The notes: generated by a model from the letters alone, not told the origin. Positions 53,301 to 64,000 are shown, counted from the first letter of the stretch. The stretch: 64,000 nt of DNA from Ditylenchus dipsaci (GCA_004194705.1 SADC01000122.1:1-64000); one strand, 5' to 3'. Numbers and translations are program-made.

Positions 53301-56300
53301 GTCCAGTTTGGAGAGCACAATGCCCTTGGTGATCATCAAGCGAGCTATTTGGTCTCGCTTTAGAAACTGCAACTGTGTGTTTTCCATAACATCCAAAGCA
53401 TCGTAGAGCGCATCTTGTGGAGTTTGCCGACCTATGACTGCTGCTGTGTTGGGAGAAGCAGCGAGTTTGAGAAGACATTTGACATGTTCATGAACCTTCA
53501 ACTGAGCATCCATGGGATGCAGGGAGGGCAGAGAGTGCAGACTAGAAAACAATAGAATTCGAATAGATAAAAAAGGCAAATGATTTAAAAAACAAACACG
53601 TTCAAAGCATTGAGCGCCATATCCATTTGATTGGATCGACGAAGTGCGAGAGCCAAACTGAGTTGAGATTGAGCTAGAGAGTGCAACAAGAATGTTTGCT
53701 GAGTTGCTTGTTGAGCCATTGGCTTAAACAAAAAATGTAATACTAGACACTTTTCAGGAAAAAGAACACTTACATTGCCTTGGTCATTGCACTTTTCGTA
53801 CAGTTTTATGATGGTGTTGTAGTGCTGGAAGCGCTATAAATATTTACATACAAAATTATCATTTGCTAAGCTAATAACCACTCGCATACCCAATTGAAAA
53901 TATCCAGCCATGAGCTAACTGAGTCTACAGCTGTTAACGGTCTACTTCTGAAATAAGAACGATATTGGATGGGCATAAACTAGCATAGGGTAAAATTCCA
54001 GGTTATATGGCGGATAGTGGGTAAGCCATTTCAAAATAATAAAATCTCTAATAGTAGCCCCCTGGTTCAAAATCGTGCTTGTGGCATTGCGTTTTCGACC
54101 CACTTTTTGAAGACTGCTTATATGCAAGTTGCCCATCATTTGGTAGTCAATGAGATGAAGGGGGGGGGGGTGCGACTATTAGAGGTTTTACGGTAGGCGA
54201 TACGGTAGCTCGAACAAACTATTTGGTGGTCTTTGAGTAGTGATTTGAATTGTATAAATGATTGTGAAGATAGTCAGGTTTCCGTCCTTAAATGGCCCAA
54301 TTCAAATGACCGGGCATTTGCCCAACCCTGGTGCAAACTACAAAAGTGTATACCTCCACGACTTCATTACATGTCTAACACTGTTGTTGAGAGCAGTACC
54401 CCCAGTGTTGGGTGAAGGTTGGAGAATGTTGCTGGCCTCCGTCACCTCATGCACCAAATGAGCATCCTAAGCCAGCAGCAGTTACTTATGATATTCAACT
54501 TTAATTGAAATCAAAAACCAACCCTCAAGAGACCAAGATGACTGGATGAAACAGTGTTAGGCATCCTTCTCCACTCGGATATAAGGAATTTGTTGATGTC
54601 GACTAGAGACTTTTCGACCCCTTCCTTAGTCGACTCAAAACTGGAGTTGATGATCTGAATCCGGGAAGATTTAAATAATGAATTTTCTTCATTAAAAAAA
54701 AACACACATTATTCATGACTTTGAAGAGAGAACATTTGACATAAGACTTGGGGTCAGCACAGGCATCCACCTGCACTACACATTCGCCCAATAGAGACCA
54801 GTCTTGCAAATGCCAAGCTGACTCCATTAGAAGATCACAATCGGCCACTTTCTCTGTGTTGGAGAATTTCAAGAGAGTAGACCAGTCATTTAGCTCTTTG
54901 CAAGAGCTAAATAAAAAAATGACGACCAAGAAAAGATATTAAAAAACAGAGAACACTTACCTGATCCAAGTATTTTCCCACATCCTAACTTCTGAGTTTA
55001 AAGCTGGAGATACCGAGCTAAAGGATTCAGCTGGCAAGATAGGTCGAGACAAGCGCTCATTCAGCTGTATCATCAACTTTTCTGAAAGTTCTCTGGCTTG
55101 AGAAAATTCGCCCTGAAAGTGAAAAAGTGCAAATAAAACAATTTAAAATAAATCGAAAACCTGATGGAAAAGAGCTAGACACTTTTCGGTTTTGTCGAAA
55201 TAAGCACGCTTTTTCCAGACCATCCACAGTTGGTCATTCTCACTTAACATTTTATATAGTTGTTCCAAGTGATCCAGAATCTCCTAAATACACCACAGAA
55301 TATTTTATTAATCCAAAAAAGAACTAACTAACCAGTTTTTGTGTGGGCTGGTTGTTGGAGTTGATGAGACAAGGGTCGTTGAAAAGCCGAATGCCACCTG
55401 CTTCTTTTTCCAACAAGTTTACCACCAAATGCCAACAGTTGTGTGTTGTTGCAAGGTATCTGTAAGGATAGTTGACAATGAAATCTGAAAGAAAAACTAC
55501 TTACTTCAACAATGACGGCTGGAATTTGACTGGGGGTCACAACCGACAAAAGCTTCTAAGAAGCAGCTGACAACAGAAAGTGAGGCATCTTTTTGAGCAG
55601 CATTATTGCAGATGACAGGAAAGATTGGGCGAGTTCAGCAACTTTAGCTTTCTCTTCTTCCGTCAATTGGTTGTAGAATGATCGGAAAAACTGAAAATTG
55701 TTTTGGGTTTGTCAAAAAGTAGCATTTTCAATTGAACTCCAATTGGCTCGCATGTAGTTATTATCTCGACTTGAATGCGTTTTACAACTGCTTTTTTTAT
55801 CTACCAGTATTATAGAAAATCTGACCCTAGTATAGAATACCCCCTTCCCTCCGCCCCAATTTTTTTTGTAAAATCAGATTTGAACCATTTCTAAGTAATT
55901 CTTATGCGCTAAAAACGATTAAAAAGTTGTTTCCCGACGTTTTCTGACCAAAAAAGTCGTTTTTTGGAAAAAAAATTTTGACCAAAATTCGACTTTTTGC
56001 CTTGGGGGACCAAGGTAAACCCCCTTTTTTGGGGTATTCTACCCCGTTTTGTCACTGGAGCTAGGCAAAAAGAGTCTCTATATGCATTTTATTATCAAGA
56101 GTCTTGCTCGGAATTATGTCTAAGGTAAGTGAGTGCGCGCGTCTCCAACGCGCATCTCTAGTCCCCTTCGGGGGCGCAGGGGGCTTGGAGTTGAGATGCG
56201 CACACCCACATACCTTAGACACAAATCACTCGAAAGTGACTCTGGATGCATGAAAAAGCATGCATACCAGAGTTTCTTTATGCGGTAGGCCCCAGTTAAT

Positions 56301-59300
56301 AAAACTATGTTCAAATTCCATCTTGAGTATTCTATACTAGCGCCGAAAATCTGTTTTAACTTATCCAAAGTACTTCCGACCAATCCAAATAAAATTTTTT
56401 GGTTATGCAATAAAGTCGCCAAACAGCTTGTTTCGGCTGCCCCTGACGTTAACGCTGAATCGAACAAATAAAAGAACAAAATTAAATTAAATTTTCTATA
56501 ACAACTAAAGATACTGGGCCCTATTTAAGAATCGGGCCCATTTTTTGCCTTGGTCCCCCTGTTGATTTTTGTGTGTTGTAATTCTTAAGCAGGGTAGGCC
56601 AGTGTATGTTAGGACGGAGTCGTACATGTTCCTCGGTGTAAGAGCAAGATTTTTGACTCTTCCTAAAATACGCTGACCTACCCTCGCCTAATCTCAAAGC
56701 CTGAAAAACACAGAAAAATCAACAGGGGGACCAAGGCAAAAAACGGGCCCGATGGTCAAGCTCGCGAAATGTTAGCTGAGTCGTGATCAGACCTAGTCGC
56801 ATTCAGCGTGAAATTTTTCAAATTTTGTCCGAACTTCGATTTACTCTAGCTAACAAGGTTCTTATTCCCCCATTTTATATTATGATCATACAAAACCTAA
56901 CAAGTCTTACTCACCTCAATAAAAACAATTCTTGCAGTTTTCCAATCATAATGAAGAAAAGCAACTAAGTTAGCAATAAGTTTTGTTGATGTTTCTTTCA
57001 AACGAGACTCTGCAGCCATCTGTAGCAGTCTGAAACACATTTTGCGAAATATTTTCGCCCAAAACTGTGTAACTTTTCAAGCAAAAGTAGGCCTTACCTA
57101 TGTTCATGTTCCAAAATAGTGTCAACAGTCAAGCTTTTCTTTTGGTCAGCTCCCTGGTCTGTTACTCTAGTTTCTGTCTCAGACAAAGATATTTTGTCAG
57201 GTTGGTTGTCGTCTGTATTGCTTGTTCCAGGTGCATCCTGTTTAACGATTATGCCACTTGTATTTTCCAGTGGTTCATCCACTTCCATAGGTTCCACATC
57301 TTCCACCTCCATTGCTGGGCAGGAAATTTTCTCAATGTTTTTTATGTCTTCCTGGTGTTCTTCATCAACACTCGATACTTTTTTTTCTAAGATCCGCTCA
57401 AACGTGGTTCCTAATGTGGCACAATTCTTCGGTTTCATCAAGTCAATGGCAGAATCTAAAGTTGACTCTATTTTTCAAAGTGAAAACAGAAATTTTAAAA
57501 GTACAGGATGAGCCTGCTTTTTGCGCATTTATTTTTAATTTAATTTAATTTTATTTTTTTTATTAATTTTTTATTTGTCGAATTTAATTTTTTTAAAGCA
57601 AATTGACCTGAAATCTAAAATATTTTTCAGGTATATAATGTATAAAACATGACCTCCCCTGTGTGATTTGGAACCTGGTGCGTGGATGACCTTCAAATGG
57701 ATGAAGCCCAAATTAACAGGAGTTACCAAGTTAAAGTCATATTTATAACATTTCATACCGAAAAGTCGATTTTCAGTCAATCAAAACTTTGAAGTTTAAT
57801 TTCGAAATTTTTTTTTAACCAAAATTAAATCTGCAAGTAGTTGGACGGCCCTATGAAATATTTTACTTGATTTTTCGCCACTTTCTGCAGGAGATTGGGA
57901 GAGAAGCAATAGATGGGTGACATGAGTAATCCAGAAATAACCTCCCATCGGCTGCCAGTTCTCTTTGGACATTATATGGAGTGTTCTCTCGAAAATTTCT
58001 TTTGGGAAGCTTTTTCCAACACCACAAAATATCTAAATTTACCTAGCTGAAATCTATAAATCTTTAGATTTTTTAAAGCTATTACCTTGAACGAATATTT
58101 TTATCAGTGCAGCATAGTCCCCAGAAAAAGCAGTGTTCAGTTTGGCAGCAGTTTCTAAAGTGTGCTCATTCTCAAACACAAACAGCACACAGTTCAAAAA
58201 GCTCCTCAACAAGTCGGCATTCGACAGGAGACGAGCTTCCAGAGTTAGTGACATTCTGGCCAGTAAAGGAATGCCTAGGGGGTTGGTGGATGTGGGGTCT
58301 ATCACTATTTTGTTGATGGCTTTGATTACCACGTCTATCACTTTGTCCACTGCTGAAAACCATAAGTTTTTAAATAGCAAAATCATAAAAACTAAAAATT
58401 TAAGAATTCTTTTCGTAGATTACATGCTAAATTTGGCAGAAAAAAATATGATGCGTAGATGTTTAGCAATCTTTGAGACATTTTTTGAATTCGCGCCTTT
58501 TTTGAATTTTTGTTTTTTTGGTGTTAAAGGGGCATGCCCGTGCGCGACACGGAGGAAAGGGGACCAGAACTTTTATTCTTTCTCGATCAAGTTTGACATG
58601 CCTACTCATTCAGATTTTTTAACTTTTCTGTCTAGTTTTTAAAAGTAGTATAGGGTCATCAATATTACATTTGATGCGAAACGAGTGAAAAATAGAACGA
58701 TTCAAAAAAAAATTGCTGGTCTTAACTTTTAACTTTCGTCTTAACGCCTTAACTTTTTGAAACGCACGGGCATGCTTCTTTAAAGAAACATCTTTGAGTC
58801 CGTGCCAACACATGCTGGCTTGCAATGCTCATAAGGTTTCGTTTGAGTGGAAAAAAAAAGTTATAAAAAAGATGAAAAAGCAGAACTCAAAATTAATTTG
58901 TGAAAATGATGCAAAAACCCTTATGTCAAAAAAATTCTTAAAAAGCTTTAATAAAAACAAATATTTAATACAGCAGTAGATTTACCATTTTTCTCAATCA
59001 ACGGCACTAATACCAGTTGTGAAAGTCCTTTTTTGGCTTCAGGCGAGATAGCATGGATGCGCGGGCACAACATTTCCAAGCAAATCACAAGAATGTCAGC
59101 AATAAATTTTTGGTTCTGGTCCATGGTTGGTTGTCTGTCAGAGGAGGATGCAGCAGTAGAAGAGCCGTAGGGGGTGGTGGGAGGCACATAGTCTCGGGCT
59201 AAGCGTTGGAGGGTTTTCAGGAATGGAGTCAAACAAACCTAAATTTGGTTTATTTACCAATTTAGCTCATCCAAATAGTTAATTTACAGTGTCTAAATAA

Positions 59301-62300
59301 GCAGCCTGGATGGAACACATGATCCTCAACAGGGTGATGGTCATGTAAGTCAGTTGACTAAGGTTAGAGGTGGCACAAAAGTAAGTGCTGAACGAGTCGT
59401 GGATGTGCTTGGCTATGTAGTTATTTAGCAGCTCAAAATCATTGAGACCGGTGGCTGAGGAGGTGGTCCTCTCCATCAGTTTGGAGATCACATTGTATGA
59501 GCTTCTCACTATCTGCATTTGTTCAATTTTTTACACTTTACGCTGAAGAATCGACAACAAACCTGTGCACTCGGACAATTCAAACAACAGATAATGGAGC
59601 GTTGCAGAGGTCGAAAAAGTTCAACCGCTACTTGCTGAGGCTATAATACTATTCTTTAAATATTTTCGAAAATGAACAAAGTTCATAGTAATGGTCATAA
59701 AACCTAGTTTCGTATATTAATTTGTGTGATTGGCTAGATGCTTGAAACTTATTGCGGTTGATTTACGGCAAAAAAAAACAAAAACTAGGCCAACGTCTGT
59801 TAAAAAAAGACCATTACCGTCTACGGCAATGAGTTTCGTATGTTTGAACTAGCGGTGGACAGATTTTGGTAACACTATAGAATGCCCCCCAGCTAGCGAA
59901 AAATTTACTTTTCCTGAAGGGGAAAGGACCCGTCCCATTTTGATTCTCGTGCTCTGAATAGGCACGGAAACACTTTGGTTTCCGGAAAATCGAAAAAAAA
60001 AATTTTCGATTTGCCTTGGTCCCCAAGGTAAAAAATTTAGGAAAATTCAAAAAAAATATTTTTTTGAATTCCCGCCAAAACATTTTTTAAGGGATTTAGG
60101 GCTGTATTGGGAGGGGAAGGAAATAAAAGGGCCACCTTCATGGAAAAATTATGAAAAAGTGAATTCTGGACTACTTCGGATGTCCTGCCATGTTTTTCAA
60201 CTGGGCCGTGGCAAAAAGAGACTCTATATACATTTTATGGTCAAGAGTACTTCTCGGAATCATGTCTAAGGTAAGTGAGTGCGCGCATCTCTAACTCTCA
60301 AGCCCCCTGCGCCCCCTTCGGGGCGCAGGGGGCTTGGGGGCTTGGAGTTGAGATGCGCACACCCACATACCTTAGACACAAATCACTCGAAAGTGACTCT
60401 GGATGCATGAAAAAGCATGCATACCAGAGTTTATTTATGCGGTAGGCCCCAGTATTCAAAACTATGTTCAACATCTTCTTGTTAATGGGCTCTGTGTGAT
60501 TAGTGGCCCTCTTTTGTCCCTTCCCCTCCCAATACAGCCCTAAATCCCTTAAAAAATGTTTTGGCGGGAATTCAAAAAAATATTTTTTTTGAATTTTCTT
60601 AAATTTTTTACCTTGGGGGACCAAGGCAAATCAAAAAATTTTTTTTTCGATTTTCCGGAAACCAAAGTGTTTCCGTGCCTATTCAGAGCACGAGAATCAA
60701 AATGGGACGGGTCCTTTCCCCTTCAGGAAAAGTAAATTTTTCGCTAGCTGGGGGGGCATTCTATAGTATAGTCCAGATTTTTACTACAAAAATGCACCAA
60801 ATTTTTTTATCACTATTTTTAATCACTTTATTTTTTCAAAAAAAAAATTAAAAAATTTTGTGTTCAAAAATTGTTCAAAAAATTATCGTGCATGTTTAGA
60901 GACCGTGCATGTTTGGAGTAAAAAAGCTGTCTCCAGCCACATCAAACATACGAAATTCGTCGCCATAGACGGCAACGGTTCTTTAACTAACCGAAAATTA
61001 TGACAAAAACTGAATCTAAAAACCGGGTTCAAAAAACCCGTTTTTAACCTCTCCGTCTGAAAAAACCTATTAAATGCCATCATAGTTAAAGCGGTACTAG
61101 TGGAGAATCGGTTCCCATGTTTGCCTTGGTCCCTCTTGTTTCTTTTCAAAAATATGCCTTGGTCTCCCCCCTATTGATTTTTTAAAAGAAAAATGGGAAC
61201 CGATCCTCCATCAGCGCCGTGAAAGCCTACCAAATAGTTGGTTATATTGGAGAGCACATCCAAAGCCACTTGCACTTGGCTTAACTGGTGGTTAGAGGGA
61301 GGTTCAACACTGAACTGTTCAGCATTTGGCAGCGACAGAAGCTTTTCAAACCTTCAATTTTTTCAATATAATGCATCGCAATTAAAAATATAATCATTAC
61401 CAATGTGATTTTAGAGTGGCAACTTGTCCAAAAATGTTAGGCTTCATGGCCAAACGAAGCAGCACAATACTTCTCTTACTGATAGCCTCTAGATTAGAAT
61501 TACTAGCTGCACTGCCAGGAATCTAAACAGCATTCAAATATTGTTACCAACTAAACCCGAATATCAAACTATTTCGGTGGAGGAGGTGGCGATTTTGACA
61601 AGCAACAAGACCACTTGATCAACTACACTTTTTTCAAAAGCATCATTAGTAGAGCTCGGCGCCCCGGTAGGTGGTATAGCCTCACTGGCTTGCTCCGTTG
61701 GTCTGTCCTCCGCTGTTGCTTCATGTGGAGCTTCATTTTGCGTCGATGGACTTTTGAGCTGGAAATGAAATTAAATCGCCAACACTCAAATTTTACAAGG
61801 GTTTTAAAAAAGGATACTGTAGATTTTAATCGGATTTTATTGAATCGCAGCAATAAATTTTTGAAACACATCTTGATTTATTGTTTGCCACTTCTTTTTA
61901 AAATCTTAGTTGAGAATAATGATATCAATAAATCGCAAAAGCCAATATTTTTGTAAAAATGGACAGCGAGTTTTATTTTTCAATGGGCGTCTTTAAAATA
62001 ATCTTTCGTTGAAAAATATACTAAATCGATTCACAATGTTACAGTAAAGTATAGTCAGCTTTTTTTTTAATATTACAAAATTTGGTGACAGGTATGCAAA
62101 AATTTGCAAATCTGTTAGCTCTCGTCTAATATTTTAACATACCACAGCAGTTGTTGTATCAGCCACACCAAAAGCTTTCTGCCTCTCCTGTTCCCATTTA
62201 ATGAACATATCACACACATCAATCACTAATCGTCGAGAATCAAATCCAAATTGAACAGAAAGCAAGCGTTGTAAACCACTCAGAATAACTCCTGCTAGCT

Positions 62301-64000
62301 GATGTCGCACATAGTAAAACACCTTATAGTGGCGAATAATGATTGTTCTGCAATCAAACATTTGAGCAAGCACTATGTCAAACTGCGCTCCAACTGACCA
62401 TCACAAGAATTCTAACACTAACTCATTCTGTCAAAAACGGTTTCTATTTCAAATTTTTTCGAGACAAATTGTTTTTAAAATAGTTGTTTCTGTAGTATAT
62501 GATGCAGCAAACAACTGGGCACTTGCTTGTGACACATCATTCAAATTAGGACCTGCGGGTTTACGCTATTTCTCTGGTGTTTAAGCTAAGTATCATTTGG
62601 TATTAGCCATTGTCCTCGAATACATTTTGGAGATAAGAGGGAGGTCACCTCGCAGTGTTTTCAAAAGTCAAGGTCAAGTTCAAGGTCAAGGTAAAACTTA
62701 ACTTTAAAACTTCAAGGTCGTTTTTCTCGATTTTTAGTAAGGAAAATGGGTCTGAATTTTTTTTCCTACCCTTAACGTCAAGATTTTGCGCTGAACAAAA
62801 CTTACTTTTCAGAATAACGATATAATTTTTGCACGATGAGATATAGCCTAAAGTCAAGGTAAAATCACCTTGATTTTACCTTGACTTTTGAAAACACTGG
62901 GAGGTGTAGATATAAAATTAAAAAACTTAAAAAAATTAATTTTTAGGAAAACTCTTTTATTTTGATATTTTTTTTCTAAGAAATTTTTGATTTTCTAAAA
63001 TTATGCGGTAATTACGCTAAAAATAGTGAGAGCAAATAACAGATACATCCAGTTAATACTAGAATTGTTGGGACACAACCGACTCGCCAACGCAAAATAC
63101 TTGCCAGCGTGAAAACTCACCAACGTCAAATCTCGCCACCGGAGAATCTCGCTAATGCAGAAATTTGCCAACGCCAAAAACTCGCCAACAAAAAGTTCGA
63201 TTTAACGGACCCCTCAGGATCGTTCAATCGAATTTTTTGGCGAGTTTAACGTTGGCGAGTTTTTCTGTTGGCAAGATTTTAAATTGGCGAGTCTTTTACG
63301 TTGGCGAGTTCGTTGCGCGTCGAATTTTTTTGTTACAAAATAATTTTCGCAGAAACAATTGGTCTCGAAATGATTGTGATAGAAAGCGTTCTTGACAGAA
63401 TGAATTTGTGTTAGAATGTTTTACGAAACATTGTGGGATTGCCTGTCAAATAGACTTACAAGCAATGTATTGTGACTTGTGTGGTGCTTCTACTCTCTTC
63501 CACAATCACTTTTTTGATCATGGTGCACAGCTGGTCATACCCATCATCCATCCGTCTAGGCACTGCAGGAATCAGAATGTCCAACGCCTTTTTGGTGATC
63601 TGTAAATACTTCTTAGACATTTTCATCTATATTTCCATGCAAAACCTCTTTGTGGTCCTGCTGATGAGCCATGACCAAACTGTTCAAAACTTGCAACACA
63701 ATCCTTCTGTTTATGGCAAATTTGTCTGAAGAAATAAAAATAATAAAGCGAAATAGCTGTAAAAGCAAACCACTAACCAATAATATTAGCAATGAGAAGA
63801 TGACCCGCATACTTCTCTGTCAAGTCCCTCTGGAAATTGGCTTGAAGACAAGGCCAACCAAACAACATAAATGAACGCAATCGAGTGCCTTGTTGTCTAG
63901 AGGCAACCAAATAACTATGAGAATTAACCACAAAACTAACTTTTTGGTCATGTCATGAATGTGAGCAGGACACTTTTGGACAAGCAAAACGCAAAATTGG
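47346..64000 (-). CDS. TRRAP: TRRAP/Tra1, C-terminal part; 5' portion beyond the window
   Basis: Catalytically inactive PIKK-family scaffold of SAGA/TIP60-type histone acetyltransferase complexes. Forty exons were placed on the minus strand, from 63941->64000 down to 47346-47527. Landmarks in order: CPAHIHDM, FAINRRIVLQVLNSL, KKALDILIPAVPRRMDDG, YYVRHQLAG (62143-62347), VIDVCDMFIKWEQERQ, FRPLQRSIICCLNC, LSQLVLVPLIEKN (58986-59238), an acidic PMEVDEPLE linker (57098-57455), the FAT region with WKKRAYFDKTEKCLALFHQ, MWENTWIRSCKELNDW and ISEWRRMPN, then the pseudokinase with ISQFMPIYHYSVKHDT, SLNGKIYSYF (50041-50292), EIVDHYYSRL (49150-49551), FALLGLAEHTLFL (47750-47879) and NRPVAF. It corresponds to roughly the second half of human TRRAP (about residue 1780 on). 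Short introns alternate with large ones holding MITEs. Three exons need five single-base insertions to stay in frame. The FATC end was not found. Confidence 0.95.
48270..49095. repeat. Foldback repeat with double palindromes in a TRRAP intron
   Basis: Both ends contain the self-complementary block gggccaaacgacttacgtaagtcgtttggccc (positions about 48327-48360 and 49012-49045), flanked by ttccatttgtggaaaa palindromes and cgcccttcac ends. The two ends are also inverted relative to each other. It lies in the intron between TRRAP exons 47879 and 49150. Confidence 0.85.
49150..49551 (-). CDS. TRRAP: TRRAP exon: pseudokinase domain
   Basis: 402-nt exon between TTTTAG and GTAGGA. It encodes FAIPQVLQTGTNFRLTEC, a low-complexity insert, then ARE-IVDHYYSRL and LLTKWITAKYPHPTNLW, matching the NPISRYYDRL and LKEWALHTFPNATDYW region of animal TRRAP. 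The preceding 33-codon exon 50041-50139 encodes IYSYFLEKNKYDMAES. Confidence 0.9.
49795..49935. repeat. ggcgctg-rich short repeat
   Basis: Repeated words ccggcgctg and gccggcgc make a GC-rich island in an intron of TRRAP, with an inverted organisation. No TSD found. Confidence 0.5.
50814..51239. mobile_element. 426-bp TA-flanked MITE (CAGTCGA family)
   Basis: Ends CAGTCGAACCTCCCAATAG and complement of the same, flanked by TA. It shares ccccaaaagttcgttcccgcc and cctagggtccgacact arms with 33389-33821. Confidence 0.9.
51245..52001. mobile_element. 757-bp hAT-like MITE (TAGAGATGGGC)
   Basis: Ends TAGAGATGGGCATTTG and complement TAGAGATGGGAACAAAC. Perfect 8-bp TSD CTGTAGAT at 51237-51244 and 52002-52009. 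The TSD overlaps the last bases and TA target of 50814-51239, so this element is younger. Subterminal arrays of ccaataccaatatt. Confidence 0.92.
52591..52744 (-). CDS. TRRAP: TRRAP FAT-region exon with an apparent 1-nt loss
   Basis: Reads AMTQLLRSVAEFYP in one frame and QQVFYALRVNLDP in the next, aligning continuously with YPQAVYFPIRTLYL of TRRAP. The shift falls at a C4 run on the minus strand (52657-52660). Exon length 154 nt is one short of what the flanking phases require. Sequence error or a real lesion are both possible. Confidence 0.85.
52804..53017 (-). CDS. TRRAP: TRRAP FAT-region exon with two apparent 1-nt losses
   Basis: Three frames in succession align with TRRAP: TGLQAIGCFLECAKMTSQLKS, then RLLARVFWLLK, then EEVLKNNANSIPPANWLFW. 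Switches fall near 52929-52938 and at an A4 run (52898-52901 on the plus strand as tttt). The 214-nt length is two bases short of the length the neighbouring phases demand. Confidence 0.83.
53237..53250 (-). CDS. TRRAP: 14-nt TRRAP microexon
   Basis: Bounded by TTTTAG and GTAATT. It supplies A CGC GAC GAG GCT G, which joins LDK (exon 53299-53541) to GRAFTAAAV (exon 53074-53185) as LDKRDEAGRAF, matching INKSEEANKAF of TRRAP. Phase and homology both support it. Confidence 0.85.
54040..54193. mobile_element. CCGTATT/ATTAGAG-type MITE in a TRRAP intron
   Basis: Left tctctaatagtagcccc and right complement ctctaatagtcgcac are inverted, and caaaatcgtgcttgtggcattgcg matches the arm of 30087-30327. 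It lies in the intron between exons 53890-53947 and 54354-54466. The left terminus is eroded. Confidence 0.65.
55505..55690 (-). CDS. TRRAP: TRRAP exon with two apparent 1-nt losses
   Basis: Frames in order read FFRSFYNQLTEEEKAKVAELAQS, PVICNNAAQ...SCFLEAFVGC, and PPVKFQPSLLKYL, aligning without gaps to TRRAP. The switches fall at a T3 run and a C5 run. The exon is 186 nt, and 188 nt is what the flanking splice phases require. Confidence 0.85.
55823..56344. mobile_element. 522-bp hAT-like element in a TRRAP intron (GRCGCTAGT family)
   Basis: Ends GACCCTAGTATAGAATACCC and complement GGCGCTAGTATAGAATACTC. Perfect 8-bp TSD GAAAATCT at 55815-55822 and 56345-56352. It contains the R1 core with its GC hairpin (56117-56222). 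Confidence 0.9.
57098..57455 (-). CDS. TRRAP: TRRAP exon with acidic linker
   Basis: 358-nt exon starting SAIDLMKPKNCATL and continuing into a charged, low-complexity stretch with MEVEDVEPMEVDEPLE, ending ILEHEHR. Position and composition match the poorly conserved acidic linker that precedes the FAT domain in animal TRRAP. Confidence 0.85.
58528..58779. mobile_element. 252-bp TTAA-flanked MITE in a TRRAP intron, copy 4
   Basis: Ends AGGGGCATGCCCGTGCG and complement AGAAGCATGCCCGTGCG, flanked on both sides by TTAA. Confidence 0.78.
58986..59512 (-). CDS. TRRAP: Two TRRAP exons (HEAT-repeat region)
   Basis: Exons 59288-59512 (IVRSSYNVISKLMER...AAYLDT) and 58986-59238 (VCLTPFLKTLQRLARD...ISPEAKKGLSQ) with a 49-nt intron. 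They match the solenoid segment LLSRLMS...SLQKMVREHL of animal TRRAP. Confidence 0.9.
59868..60773. mobile_element. 906-bp inverted-repeat element (ACTATAGAAT family, copy 2) in a TRRAP intron
   Basis: Ends GGTAACACTATAGAATGCCC and complement GACTATACTATAGAATGCCC. Perfect 8-bp TSD CAGATTTT at 59860-59867 and 60774-60781. Arms of over 250 bp, with an R1 unit in the middle (about 60105-60540). Confidence 0.92.
62655..62898. mobile_element. 244-bp inverted-repeat MITE in a TRRAP intron (CAGTGTTTTC)
   Basis: Ends CAGTGTTTTCAAAAGTCAAGG and complement of the same. Subterminal caaggtcaaggt repeats, mirrored by caccttgattttaccttg. No clear TSD. Confidence 0.75.
63060..63335. repeat. Inverted arrays of cgccaacg words in a TRRAP intron
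   Basis: Left arm of actcgccaacg-type words (63080-63190) is mirrored by cgttggcgagt words (63235-63315). The same arrayed-terminus design as the larger elements. A TSD was not found. Confidence 0.7.

Noticed and set aside
56120..56479. 119-codon frame between TRRAP exons
   Set aside because: It overlaps the 55823-56344 element and its GC hairpin, does not align to TRRAP, and the flanking TRRAP exons join correctly without it.
61623..61871. Minus-strand frame beginning MCFKNLLLRF
   Set aside because: It overlaps TRRAP exon 61570-61758 in the wrong frame; the proper frame encodes LKSPSTQNEAPHE...VVDQVVLLLVKIA with matching splice sites.

Overview
The window is nuclear DNA of a metazoan. It is AT-rich and carries three conserved animal genes, all on the minus strand: a Shaker-type (Kv1) voltage-gated potassium channel (about 12.3-15.9 kb), SMC5 (33.0-39.2 kb) and the C-terminal part of TRRAP/Tra1 (47.3 kb to beyond the right end). 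All three are cut into many small exons by very short introns, commonly 37-60 nt with GT..AG ends, and include exons of 10 (candidate), 14 and 16 nt. The species cannot be named from the sequence. A Kv1 channel with TRRAP and SMC5 indicates an animal, and the compact introns suggest an invertebrate.

Most of the remaining sequence is non-coding mobile DNA. Nearly every long intron and intergenic stretch is made of inverted-repeat elements with no transposase open reading frame (MITE-like or foldback-like). About sixteen could be delimited by target-site duplications (TSDs). Most have 8-bp TSDs, as hAT-type elements do; others have TA (Tc1/mariner or pogo-like), TTA/TAA (PIF/Harbinger-like) or TTAA (piggyBac-like) target sites. 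A recurrent design is a short terminal inverted repeat followed inward by a tandem array of an 11-25 bp motif, mirrored at the other end. The motif differs between families: cgtaagag-type at 1.1-2.0 and 39.5-41.7 kb, cgtaacag-type at 43.4-47.1 kb, ggtgaattcatccaa at 4.6-7.1 kb, aaaacgcctac at 27.1-28.2 kb and aactcg-type at 30.7-32.4 kb. Elements are nested up to three deep with intact TSDs, so the order of insertion can be read.

Layout: 1-12.3 kb, repeats only. 12.3-15.9 kb, Kv1 gene with an hAT-like MITE in one intron. 15.9-33 kb, repeats, including a ~450-bp hairpin, a 1.2-kb element with an internal duplication, and one unexplained reading frame at 20.9-21.4 kb. 33-39.2 kb, SMC5 with at least four MITEs in introns. 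39.5-47.1 kb, two large composite elements (2.1 and 3.8 kb). 47.3-64 kb, TRRAP with MITEs in its larger introns and five apparent 1-nt losses in its reading frame.

The genes do not form a pathway. SMC5 (SMC5/6 complex, genome stability) and TRRAP (scaffold of histone acetyltransferase complexes) are housekeeping chromatin proteins; the channel is an excitability gene. The boundaries of the repeats rest on direct reading of matching sequences. Superfamily names are inferences from TSD length and terminal sequence.
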